Shown one piece after another: positions 24,399-31,378 of a DNA stretch of 50,237 bases. The notes beneath the pieces are model-generated. The model was not told the DNA's origin and did not search any database. It saw only the letters and a list, made by a program, of their open reading frames with translations. The translations under genes were made by a program, and so were the position numbers. This DNA is from Candidatus Limosilactobacillus intestinipullorum (lineage in GTDB: Bacteria; Bacillota; Bacilli; Lactobacillales; Lactobacillaceae): assembly GCA_019117185.1 (NCBI GenBank), contig DXAF01000029.1, positions 1 through 50,237 of the forward strand, given 5' to 3'. Each line of letters starts with the position of its first letter. Position 1 is the first letter of the stretch.

Positions 24399-25265
24399 CT
24401 AGCTGTTAAATGAATTGTCACCGCTCTGGGTGATTAGCCGGATTAGGTCGGGGTTGTTCAAGTCATGTTCCAACTTACCGCCTTCATCCTGTTCACGGTT
24501 ACCAAGCTCGTTGTCACCGCTGTCGCTGGTTAAGATTGCCCCCGGCTGGTTACTAGTGTCGACTTCATTGTCACCACTCTGGTTATTAACGAGGTAGTGG
24601 CCGTTAACGGTTAGTCCATGCGCAGAAAAGTCACCGGAATCTATGTCGGCTTTCCCGCCTTTTACCATTACGCGGTCAAAGTCAATGTCACCACTGGTGT
24701 TAGTTACCCGGGTGCCAGTGAGCTGGCTGTTGGTTACCTCGATGTCGCCGGAGTCGCTGGTTAGGATGCTGCCGGCTAAGCGACACTTATTAACGGTGAG
24801 GTCGCCGGCAGTCGTTTTGACCATACCACTAGCGAGGTGGAGTTGGTGGAGGTCGATATCATCATTGCTTTTGATGGTCAAGCCTTTCAACTGACTGCCC
24901 CGTGGCACCGTGATGGTAATCCGGTCGGTACCACGCGACCAGATAAAGTGGGGATGCTTAGCCCGGACGCTCGGTGTCTGAGTCACGGTTAACTGACCGT
25001 CCTTAACTTGGGCCTTGACTGCGGCCGGCTTTTGTCCAGCGTATTGAACCCGGTAATGGGCCCCTTCTTTAACCGTTATTTCGGCTGCGGCCGCGGTAAC
25101 CTTAACCCGGTTAAAATGCTTCTTACTGAGGGTTTGCCGATGAGTTTGGGTGACCGTCGCCCGACTAAAGGGGTCAAACGGTTGGTGGTGGCTGAAGAAG
25201 CCGATGATGGTAATGAGCGTACCGATTGCCACTAAAATTCCGCCGAGGGTGAGTGCTTTTTTCAT
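24399..25265 (-). CDS. DUF4097 beta-helix-like membrane-anchored protein
   Basis: 288 aa. One N-terminal TM segment (about 7-25) followed by a repetitive, probably right-handed beta-solenoid domain of the DUF4097 type, with recurring SGD steps (SDSGDIEVTNSQL, NTSGDIDFDRV, NQSGDNEVDTSN). It lies in a PadR-DUF1700-DUF4097 module widely seen in Firmicutes, thought to respond to envelope stress; its precise role is unknown. The start overlaps the stop of the upstream gene by one base (TAATG), indicating coupling. Confidence 0.82.
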   Translation of the reverse strand: MKKALTLGGILVAIGTLITIIGFFSHHQPFDPFSRATVTQTHRQTLSKKHFNRVKVTAAAAEITVKEGAHYRVQYAGQKPAAVKAQVKDGQLTVTQTPSVRAKHPHFIWSRGTDRITITVPRGSQLKGLTIKSNDDIDLHQLHLASGMVKTTAGDLTVNKCRLAGSILTSDSGDIEVTNSQLTGTRVTNTSGDIDFDRVMVKGGKADIDSGDFSAHGLTVNGHYLVNNQSGDNEVDTSNQPGAILTSDSGDNELGNREQDEGGKLEHDLNNPDLIRLITQSGDNSFNS

Positions 25266-25825
25266 TAGGCAACCTCCTTAAACTTAAGCTTCAGGTAGTG
25301 AACCAGCTGCTTGCAGCCACCGACCAGCCATTTGCCGGCCCAGATCACTAGTACGATTACGATGATGAGGATTCCCAACAGGATGATCCCACCGCCAAGG
25401 TAGAAGATGGCCGCCCAAAGGTCACTGGTAAAGAGGGACGCGGCGGTGCCAAACGCAGCAATCCCGATCCCCAGTACGGCACCGATAATACCGATGGCGA
25501 TCCCGATCAGTTCGATTGCTAGCGGTATAAGGATCATTGCTAATACCACGACAAGGGTGGCATAGAGGACCTTTTTTAGGCGCCGGTTATTTTCCTGGTT
25601 AAGGGGGGAATCGGCGGGTACTGACTGGTCACCACTGGTCTTAGTAATAATTTCATGGCTAAGTTGCTCTGGTGATCCTAACTGGTCAACAATCTCCTTG
25701 ACGGTTGTAAACCCGGCGTCTTCAATGTATTCGTTATAGAATTCAACGGCATCAGCTCGTTCCTTGCTCGACAAACTGGCAAGCTGGTCCGTCAGCTGTT
25801 GGATATATTGTTCGCGTGCGGTCAT
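25265..25825 (-). CDS. DUF1700-family membrane protein
   Basis: 186 aa. The N-terminal soluble helical part (YIQQLTDQLASLSSKERADAVEFYNEY) is the HAAS/DUF1700 signature; it is followed by three hydrophobic segments (about 88-112, 113-130, 138-165) and a basic tail. Such proteins pair with a PadR-like regulator and are predicted to transmit or sense envelope state. Its ATG overlaps the padR stop by 4 nt. Confidence 0.85.
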   Translation of the reverse strand: MTAREQYIQQLTDQLASLSSKERADAVEFYNEYIEDAGFTTVKEIVDQLGSPEQLSHEIITKTSGDQSVPADSPLNQENNRRLKKVLYATLVVVLAMILIPLAIELIGIAIGIIGAVLGIGIAAFGTAASLFTSDLWAAIFYLGGGIILLGILIIVIVLVIWAGKWLVGGCKQLVHYLKLKFKEVA

Positions 25826-26148
25826 TGAACTCCCCCCTTATCATTCGCGTTAAAGACCTTATCGAGGCTTTCTTTATAGTCGTTCCATAATTTGCGGACC
25901 CGGTTGAGGTGCTGGTCACCTTTACGGGTAATTCGGTAGTAGCGACGGTTGCGCCCCTGGTAGTTTTGCTGGTAGGTCGTCACGTAACCGCCCTGGTTGA
26001 GTCGCCGTAAGACGGGATACATGGTCGATTCCGAGATTGAGATTACTTTTTGCATCTCCTGGGTGAGAGCATAGCCATAGTAGTCTTGTCGTTCAAGAAT
26101 TGCCAGGACCATCCCATCAAGGAGGTCGGCGGTAATGGTTATTTTCAT
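25822..26148 (-). CDS. PadR-family transcriptional regulator
   Basis: 108 aa winged-helix repressor. The family blocks are LLDGMVLAILERQDYYGYALTQEM, SESTMYPVLRRLNQGGYV and RRYYRITRKGDQHL. As first gene of the PadR-DUF1700-DUF4097 operon it probably autoregulates. RBS AAGGAG precedes ATG 26148. Confidence 0.9.
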   Translation of the reverse strand: MKITITADLLDGMVLAILERQDYYGYALTQEMQKVISISESTMYPVLRRLNQGGYVTTYQQNYQGRNRRYYRITRKGDQHLNRVRKLWNDYKESLDKVFNANDKGGVQ

Positions 26149-26169
26149 GGTGACGCTCCTTTATTATCT

Positions 26170-26212
26170 TTTGTCTAATATTATATCTTATATAGTATTA
26201 TAGACGCAATAG
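26170..26212 (-). promoter_or_regulatory. padR operon promoter with AT-rich dyad
   Basis: Minus strand: TTGCGT, 18-bp spacer, TATAAT. The spacer and -10 form an imperfect dyad of CTATAATACTATAT and ATATAATATTAG, which covers the polymerase site and is a candidate autoregulatory operator. Confidence 0.5.
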
Positions 26213-26231
26213 GTAAGGGGAATATTAAAGG

Positions 26232-26400
26232 TGGCGCTGTGACATAACTCCCCCATAAAAGAGCAAAATGCTACAGTGCAGTACACGAAGAGGACTTTAG
26301 CGTTCGGAAAATCAGAACACTAAAGGCCTCTTCGTGCTTCCTAAAGGCTAGCAGCGCGCCCTAACGGTTTGCTGCGCTTTGAAAAACGTTTCACTTCCCC
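26232..26400 (-). repeat. Structured intergenic repeat, copy R4
   Basis: Minus-strand copy downstream of osmC. The central stem GCCTTTAGTGTTCTG / CGAACGCTAAAGTCC and the flanks GAAGCACGAAGAGG and TTCGTGTACTGCACTGTAGCATTTTGCTC are clear; the first part (26372-26400) is diverged. The rest of the gap between padR and osmC has no coding signal. Confidence 0.75.
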
Positions 26401-26420
26401 ACCTCGTTGGTGTATAACTA

Positions 26421-26843
26421 TTATTCTTTAACAAATCCGGTTTGTTTAAACTTGGTGCCATGCATTAAGGTGTTTTCAACTGGACACTTTTTAGCGACAT
26501 CGGCTAAGAACTGCTGGATGTCTTCTGGTGACTCGTCACTTCTCAGGTGAGGTTCATAGCGGATTTCGGTAAACTTGTACAAACTCTCACCATCGACGTC
26601 TTCGCGGCCCAGGTCACCCTCAACGTTGACCCAAAATGCTTGGAGATCAAAGTGCCGTTTGCGGGCCAGTTCAGTGGCGGTAATTGATTGGCACGCCCCA
26701 AATGAAGCCAGGAGAATCTCGACAGGGTTCATCCCGGTGTTGGTGCTATTTGGTTCATCAAAGGTAATTTCAAACCCCCGGGCCCCCGCAGCAACCTGCA
26801 TTCCGGTAGTTGTTTTAGTGGCTTTAACTTTGTAAGTACTCAT
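26421..26843 (-). CDS. OsmC/Ohr-family peroxide-reducing protein
   Basis: 140 aa. The two redox cysteines are C51 (FGACQSITA) and C120 (KKCPVENTL), with the N-terminal beta sheet and the GMNPVEILLASFG helix of the OsmC superfamily. These proteins reduce organic hydroperoxides with dithiol cofactors. Start ATG 26843 follows GGAGG at about 9 nt; a GTG two codons upstream is too close to the RBS. Minus-strand promoter TTGCGT-17-TACACT. Divergent from an Rrf2-type regulator, which may control it. Confidence 0.9.
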   Translation of the reverse strand: MSTYKVKATKTTTGMQVAAGARGFEITFDEPNSTNTGMNPVEILLASFGACQSITATELARKRHFDLQAFWVNVEGDLGREDVDGESLYKFTEIRYEPHLRSDESPEDIQQFLADVAKKCPVENTLMHGTKFKQTGFVKE

Positions 26844-26909
26844 TATCACAAACCTCCTCTTTTCCTGAGTGTACCTAATCGAAACTGGGGACGCAATGAA
26901 AATGCCTCT

Positions 26910-26938
26910 TTGACCTGGTAAATTTAAATGCCTATAAT
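26910..26938 (+). promoter_or_regulatory. Promoter of the Rrf2-type regulator
   Basis: -35 TTGACC (26910-26915), 17-bp spacer, -10 TATAAT (26933-26938). It faces the osmC promoter across a 140-bp divergent region. Confidence 0.7.
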
Positions 26939-26983
26939 CAATAGTATTAATAACTAACGCGAGGATGAAATGGGGAGGTTAAG

Positions 26984-27409
26984 ATGAAGTATTCGCACCG
27001 GTTAAGTGATGCCGTGCACATCTTAGTGTATTTAGAAATTTTAGGCAGCGCCAGTAGCTCCACGATTGCTGATAGTGTCAATTCCAATCCCAGCTTAATC
27101 CGGCGTCTGATTGGCCGGATGGTTAAAGCCCAAATTCTAAACCGCCGCGGGAAGGGCAGCGAGATCGAAATTAACCTGGTGCGGCCGGCAAGTGAAGTCA
27201 GCCTCCTTGACGTTTATCAAGCGGTTGAGGACCACCAGGAGTTTTTAAACGTGGATCCGGAAGTTAACCATAACCAAAAGCTGGGCCGGAGTATGCCAGC
27301 GGTGCTAGGAAACACTTATGGCCAAGTTCAAGCCGCCGCTGAACAGGAGATGGCACACATCAGTCTCCAGTCGATTATCATGGCGGTTCGAAAACAAATG
27401 CAAGAATAA
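26984..27409 (+). CDS. Rrf2-family transcriptional regulator without Fe-S cysteines
   Basis: 141 aa winged-helix protein: MKYSHRLSDAVHILVYL start, SSSTIADSVNSNPSLIRRLIGRM recognition helix region, then a wing with GRGKGSEI-like basic residues. IscR/NsrR-type members bind a cluster through three cysteines; this protein has no cysteine at all, so it belongs to the cluster-free YwnA/CymR-like group. ATG 26984 follows GGGGAGG. Divergence from osmC suggests a role in peroxide or thiol stress. Confidence 0.85.
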   Translation: MKYSHRLSDAVHILVYLEILGSASSSTIADSVNSNPSLIRRLIGRMVKAQILNRRGKGSEIEINLVRPASEVSLLDVYQAVEDHQEFLNVDPEVNHNQKLGRSMPAVLGNTYGQVQAAAEQEMAHISLQSIIMAVRKQMQE

Positions 27410-27432
27410 GGAGCGGGGATCGCACCCCGTAA

Positions 27433-27485
27433 GCAAACAGAAGGCTCTAGCGTTCGGGTTCTGAACGCTAGAGCCTTCTGTTTGC
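27433..27485. terminator. Bidirectional terminator with a perfect 23-bp stem
   Basis: Arms 27433-27455 and 27463-27485 are perfectly complementary around a 7-nt loop, without mismatch. The stem contains CTCTAGCGTTC, the core of the structured repeats. It separates the convergent Rrf2 and EutP-like genes; T-rich sequence follows on the + side. Confidence 0.75.
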
Positions 27486-27499
27486 ACTTTCTTACAAGC

Positions 27500-27927
27500 T
27501 TAATTTTCTTCCAGGGCCGTGCGGACTTCGTTAATGTTAGTGCCGTCGATTGCCGAGATTGGGATGACCTTTTTGACTCCGGCGCTCAGCAAGAGCTTGC
27601 GGAAATATTCAATGTCGCCGTCACCCGCCTGGTCAATCTTGGTGACTAGACCAAGTGTTGGCTTAGTGAGCATTGAACAAAAGCCGGCCGGGTAGACCAG
27701 GCGCCGGTCCGTGGCACTTTGAAGAAGGACCACAATATCAGCATCAACCGCGGTCGTACGTAGGCAGCGCATCATATTGTGGTGCTCCATATATTCACCA
27801 GGCGTGTCGATGAAATTAGTTGAGAACTCGATTGCCTGGGTTTTATCATATTTAATCTGCTGGTGTTTGAGCCGCTGCATCAAGGTCGTCCACAGCCGAT
27901 GGGGCCGATTAACATTGCACGCTTCAC
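27500..27927 (-). pseudogene. EutP/PduV-like GTPase with a frameshift in the P-loop
   Basis: The downstream frame encodes YDKTQAIEFSTNFIDTPGEY, VTKIDQAGDGD and PISAIDG, the body of an EutP/PduV-type P-loop GTPase. Its N-terminus lies in another frame: GTG 27927, after GAGGTGATGGATG, reads VKRAMLIGPIGCG and then stops. Joining the frames would give GPIGCG[K]TTLMQRL, a normal Walker A. About four bases, including the essential Lys codon, are missing near 27886-27891. Either a pseudogene or a sequencing/assembly error. An ATG in the second frame exists at about 27932, but that product lacks the nucleotide-binding loop. Last gene of the aromatic aminotransferase cluster. Confidence 0.75.
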
Positions 27928-27980
27928 CATCCATCACCTCAAATCCTATCATACTATTGATTGGAATAATTGGTAACGCT

Positions 27981-28418
27981 TTATAAGGCTGGGTGCATCA
28001 TCTTAATATGCTTACGGTCGGCCTCGATAAAGGTCTGACCAAACGACTGGAAGCCAAACTTAGCATAGTAGTCACGGATGTAGTACTGGGCATGGATAAT
28101 AATTTCTTTTCCCGGGAAATAACGTTGGATACCAGCCAGTAGCCTATTCATCAAGGGAGTGGAAAGGCCGGTGCCCCGGTAATCCTTAGCAATTACTACC
28201 CGACCAAAAGTGACGTGGTCGTTATCAACAAAGTAGCGGGCGTAGGCAACGAGGCGGTTGTGATCCTTACAAAGAAGGTGACGGGCCCGAGGATCATTGT
28301 CGTCCGGGTCATAAACGGCACTTCCCTGTTCGGTATTGAAAACAACGGCCCGCAGTTTGAAAATCTGAAAAACTTCGTAATTTGTTAATTCCGTAAAGGA
28401 TTTATCAAGCCAATCCAC
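27981..28418 (-). CDS. GNAT N-acetyltransferase, ElaA-like
   Basis: 145 aa. The start MDWLDKSFTELTNYEVFQIFKLRAVVF with FNTEQGSAVYDPDDND, then FGRVVIAKDYRGTGLSTPLM (acetyl-CoA loop) and YYAKFGFQSFGQTF is the ElaA pattern. Substrate unknown. GTG start 28418 with GGAGCGG 8 nt upstream, 12 nt after the preceding dehydrogenase, so probably in the same operon. Confidence 0.85.
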   Translation of the reverse strand: MDWLDKSFTELTNYEVFQIFKLRAVVFNTEQGSAVYDPDDNDPRARHLLCKDHNRLVAYARYFVDNDHVTFGRVVIAKDYRGTGLSTPLMNRLLAGIQRYFPGKEIIIHAQYYIRDYYAKFGFQSFGQTFIEADRKHIKMMHPAL

Positions 28419-28430
28419 ATTAACCGCTCC

Positions 28431-29423
28431 TTACTGGACTTCATGAGGTGATGGCTTACCAGCCAAGATTAGCAGAACGTCTTCTAAAGAGAAGTCGACC
28501 ATGTTCTTAACAGCGTTGTTGGTGAAGAAGGCAATGTGTGGCGTGAGGATCACGTTGTCCATTGCGTGTAGCTCTTCGATCAGCGGGACGTCGTGCAGTC
28601 CCGTTTCGCGCCGGTCGGTCATGACCACCTTTTCTTCCCCTTCAAAGGTGTCGAGGGCTGCCGCCGCTAGTTGGTGGTCCTTAAGCGCGCTGACCAGGTC
28701 GGCCGTGTTTACCACCGGTCCCCGGCTGGCGTTGACCAGTCCGGCCGTTGGCTTCATTAAGGCGAAGTCCGGTGCCGTTAACAGGCCCATGGAGCTGGGG
28801 TTCAGGTCCACGTGAAGGGAAACAACGTCACTTTGCTTCAACAATTCTGCCTTCGAAACGTAGTTGACAACCCCCTTGAGTTCGTCACGGGGTTGGACGT
28901 CGTAACCAAGCACGTGGGCGCCGAGGGCGTTTAATAGTTTTGCCAGGGTTCCCCCGATTCGACCGACCCCAATGATACCAATGGTGGCAGTGTGAATTTC
29001 CAGCGCCTGCTCATCGCTGAACCAGCGAAAGTCATCAGCGGCAACTTGGGAATCGAAGCGGTAGGACTTACGGAGGAGGCGGAAAATCTGCATGAGGGCG
29101 TGCTCAGCTACAGACCGTGGGGAGTAGGCCGGCACGTTAGTAACCGTCAGGCCGTTTTCGTGGGCCTTAGCGATGTCAACCATGTCAAAGCCGGCGGTTC
29201 GGGTCGCAATCTGTTTTAGTCCATTTGCTTTAAGCTTAGGATAAACACGGGGGTCGACCTTGCTTCGTTGTTGGATCACAAGCCCGTCAACGCCGGCGGT
29301 TTGGTCGACGGCATCATCAATTAGTTGGGGTGTGGTAAGGATTTCAACGTGGTGGTCCGCAGCAAAGGCGTTAATTGCTGGTAGTTCATCGTCACGCACG
29401 CTCGTCATTAAGATTTTAGTCAT
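28431..29423 (-). CDS. D-2-hydroxyacid dehydrogenase (D-lactate dehydrogenase-like)
   Basis: 330 aa NAD-dependent enzyme. The Rossmann motif GIIGVGRIGGTLA (about 150-162) and the catalytic trio Arg (NASRGPVVN), Glu (DTFEGEEKV) and His (TPHIAFFT) are present. It starts 4 nt after the aminotransferase stop. Together the two would convert aromatic amino acids to keto acids and then to D-phenyllactate, D-hydroxyphenyllactate or indolelactate, as known for lactobacilli. The leader peptide upstream of the aminotransferase supports aromatic substrates; direct specificity cannot be read from sequence. Confidence 0.87.
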   Translation of the reverse strand: MTKILMTSVRDDELPAINAFAADHHVEILTTPQLIDDAVDQTAGVDGLVIQQRSKVDPRVYPKLKANGLKQIATRTAGFDMVDIAKAHENGLTVTNVPAYSPRSVAEHALMQIFRLLRKSYRFDSQVAADDFRWFSDEQALEIHTATIGIIGVGRIGGTLAKLLNALGAHVLGYDVQPRDELKGVVNYVSKAELLKQSDVVSLHVDLNPSSMGLLTAPDFALMKPTAGLVNASRGPVVNTADLVSALKDHQLAAAALDTFEGEEKVVMTDRRETGLHDVPLIEELHAMDNVILTPHIAFFTNNAVKNMVDFSLEDVLLILAGKPSPHEVQ

Positions 29424-29427
29424 CAGT

Positions 29428-30612
29428 TTAGTCCTCCTTTAAAAATGTACTGATCCGGTCAACGGCTAGTTGGAGCTGGTCCATGCTCGTGGCGTAGCTG
29501 AGGCGTAAGAAGCCTTGGCCGCCGGCCCCAAAGTAGGAACCAGGGATCACTGCGACCCGGCCCTGCTCAGCCAGTGCGGTGGCAAAGGCGACGTCGTCAC
29601 TACCGGCACTTGCGGGAAGCTGTGCAAAAACATAAAAGGCACCATTTGGCGTTGCTAATTTAAAACCAAGTTTTTGCAGGGCCGAAACCAAGAAGTCCCG
29701 CCGTTCTTGGTAAGCCTGCTTCATTTCAAGGGTCGCTTGCTGGCCAGCATCAGTTCCGAAGGCGGCTGTAGCGGCAGCCATTGCTGAATCGGTGGCGGAT
29801 GTAATCATCATCCCGCTAAGTGCACTGACGGGACCCATCAGTTCCCGGGGACCAGCAATGAAACCGATCCGGTAACCTGTCATGGCATGGGACTTAGAGG
29901 CACCGTTGAGGACCAGCGTTTGCCCCGGTAGAAATTCCGCGATGGACGTGTGGTGGCCATCGTAGACCAGCTCGGCGTAAATTTCATCGGCAATCACTAC
30001 TAGGTTAGTGTCTTGAACCGCTGCTGCTAGTTCGGCAATCTGCTGGCGGCTGTAGGTTACACCGGTTGGGTTAGATGGGTAGTTAAGAATTAAGGCCTTC
30101 GCCGCGGGATGGTGATGGATGGCATCTTGGAGCTTTTCGGGAGTCAGCACGAAGCCGCTGTTGCTAGTGTCAATTTCAACTGCCTGTCCACCGAGGATTG
30201 TGGTTACGGCCATGTAAAGTGGGAAGGTCGGGGTGGCAACCAGGACCTCGTCACCCGGGTTAATCAACGCCGCTAAGGCCGCGAAAATTCCCTGGGTAGC
30301 CCCGACCGTTACGGCGATCTCCCCATTTGGGTCGTAGTTTAATTGGTAGCGGTTAGAAAGGAAGTGGGCGATTGCCTTTCGAAGGGCACTGGTCCCCACC
30401 CCAGGTGCATAGTGGGAATCATTATTCTTAATACTATCGATAGCTGCCTGCTTCATTGCGGCAGGGACGTTAAAGTCGGGTTCCCCCAGGGTTAACTTGA
30501 CGATTCCCGGGACAGCGCTGGCCTTAGCATCGAATTCTCGAATGCCGACCGGTTTAAGACGGGTAAAGTTGGTGTTCAGTTGTTTCATTAAGTTTGGTTT
30601 AGTTGTGGGCAT
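29428..30612 (-). CDS. Class I/II aminotransferase, aromatic type (AraT/PatA-like)
   Basis: 394 aa PLP-dependent aminotransferase. Substrate and cofactor motifs: KLTLGEPDFNVP, NYPSNPTG (about 183-190), VIADEIYAELVYDG, and PLP lysine K240 in LNGASKSHAMTGYRIGF; the C-terminal arginine region is GFLRLSYATS. It resembles lactobacillus aromatic aminotransferases/PatA. ATG 30612 follows AAGGAGG at 7 nt. It lies directly behind a leader with a Tyr-Tyr-Phe-Trp-Phe peptide and a terminator, which argues for aromatic substrates. Confidence 0.87.
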   Translation of the reverse strand: MPTTKPNLMKQLNTNFTRLKPVGIREFDAKASAVPGIVKLTLGEPDFNVPAAMKQAAIDSIKNNDSHYAPGVGTSALRKAIAHFLSNRYQLNYDPNGEIAVTVGATQGIFAALAALINPGDEVLVATPTFPLYMAVTTILGGQAVEIDTSNSGFVLTPEKLQDAIHHHPAAKALILNYPSNPTGVTYSRQQIAELAAAVQDTNLVVIADEIYAELVYDGHHTSIAEFLPGQTLVLNGASKSHAMTGYRIGFIAGPRELMGPVSALSGMMITSATDSAMAAATAAFGTDAGQQATLEMKQAYQERRDFLVSALQKLGFKLATPNGAFYVFAQLPASAGSDDVAFATALAEQGRVAVIPGSYFGAGGQGFLRLSYATSMDQLQLAVDRISTFLKED

Positions 30613-30633
30613 AAAAATTCCTCCTTGAATACG

Positions 30634-30671
30634 AAAAAAGACCCGGGATAACGATGATCTCCGGGTCTTTT
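30634..30671 (-). terminator. Intrinsic terminator (attenuator) in the aminotransferase leader
   Basis: Minus strand: GACCCGG (30661-30667) pairs with CCGGGTC (30640-30646), loop AGATCATCGTTATC, then six T residues (30634-30639). It lies between the leader peptide stop and the aminotransferase RBS. The loop/5' segment AGATCATC (30653-30660) is complementary to GATGATCT at 30716-30723, giving a plausible antiterminator that would break this hairpin. Confidence 0.8.
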
Positions 30672-30744
30672 CATCAGATTGGAATGAGTATGATGAGGAG
30701 GGCTCCGGAGATGTTAGATCATCCGGAAACCGCCAATGACAAAA

Positions 30745-30825
30745 TCACTGCTGGTTAGCGGATGGCGCTTCGCTAAACCAGAAGTAATATGCGCGATTCA
30801 CTTGTTGCATCTTTGATTTCATCAT
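30745..30825 (-). CDS. Aromatic leader peptide (26 aa) of the aminotransferase operon
   Basis: ORF from ATG 30825 (AAGGAG at 7 nt) to TGA 30745-30747. Its middle reads NRAYYFWFSEAPS; codons 13-17 (30775-30789) are Tyr-Tyr-Phe-Trp-Phe. Five consecutive aromatic codons in a 26-codon ORF directly before a terminator and an aromatic aminotransferase is the classic layout of a ribosome-sensed attenuator. The Trp and second Phe codons lie in the 5' arm of a hairpin CTGGTTTAGCG / CGCTAACCAG (30771-30781 with 30751-30760). The 3' arm can instead pair through CCGCTAA (30755-30761) with TTGGCGG (30730-30736). The peptide probably has no other function. Confidence 0.78.
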   Translation of the reverse strand: MMKSKMQQVNRAYYFWFSEAPSANQQ

Positions 30826-30995
30826 TGCTGCTCTCCTTGATTAACTGATTGTTAATTATTCTAATCATTTTTTAATTTTTGTCAAGGACCCTGAGTGAAT
30901 ATTAATAACTTATTGTTTTTTTCTGGCGGTGACTCATTAATTGCTGGTGATTGGCAATTGATGATAAAATACCTTATTTTTTCACTATATTACAT

Positions 30996-31023
30996 TTGTG
31001 TTATATCACAGATGTGATATAAT
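30996..31023 (+). promoter_or_regulatory. Promoter with a perfect palindrome before the small HTH gene
   Basis: -35 TTGTGT (30996-31001), 16-bp spacer, -10 TATAAT (31018-31023). Arms TTATATCACA (31001-31010) and TGTGATATAA (31013-31022), separated by GA, form a perfect inverted repeat that spans the spacer and most of the -10. A protein bound here would exclude RNA polymerase; the obvious candidate is the small HTH protein encoded 27 nt downstream. Confidence 0.7.
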
Positions 31024-31049
31024 AGTAATCGTAAAGGAAGTGATTGGCA

Positions 31050-31292
31050 GTGCAGATTGATATTAAACGATACTTAGAGGTTCACAACTTAACAATCTAC
31101 CAAGTATCCAAGCGTTCTAGATATGGCTACACAACTTTGCACAAATCATTTAATAAACCACAATCGAGTTCGACGTCGCTTAATTTACGCGATTTAGATG
31201 CTCTTGCGCGAGCAGAGCACCGGGCCATGTGGGAAGTCCTACGTGACTTAGAGAGTCACTATTTAAAAGATGATAGCGGCAAGCCGTTGTAG
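31050..31292 (+). CDS. Small XRE-like HTH protein
   Basis: 80 aa. The sequence LTIYQVSKRSRYGYTTLHKSF followed by LNLRDLDALARAEHRAMWEVL resembles a lambda-repressor-type HTH: helix 2, turn, recognition helix, then two short helices. No other domain. Start is uncertain: GTG 31050 has AGGAAG about 11 nt upstream, TTG 31044 about 5 nt upstream. The palindrome in its promoter suggests autoregulation. It precedes clpL by 86 bp without an obvious terminator, so it may be cotranscribed with clpL and control it. Confidence 0.65.
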   Translation: MQIDIKRYLEVHNLTIYQVSKRSRYGYTTLHKSFNKPQSSSTSLNLRDLDALARAEHRAMWEVLRDLESHYLKDDSGKPL

Positions 31293-31378
31293 TTATTAGA
31301 CAACGCTGGCTACGTTGGATGATTAATAACAATTTGCAATCAATTTTGAAATAAATTAGTACGAGGGGGTACTGCAAA

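Noticed and set aside
30634..30840. T-box riboswitch before the aminotransferase
   Set aside because: No T-box consensus bulge sequence, and the length is short; the SD-preceded aromatic ORF explains the leader better.
31293..31378. CtsR or CIRCE heat-shock operator before clpL
   Set aside because: Neither the GGTCAAA tandem nor the TTAGCACTC/GAGTGCTAA dyad is present.
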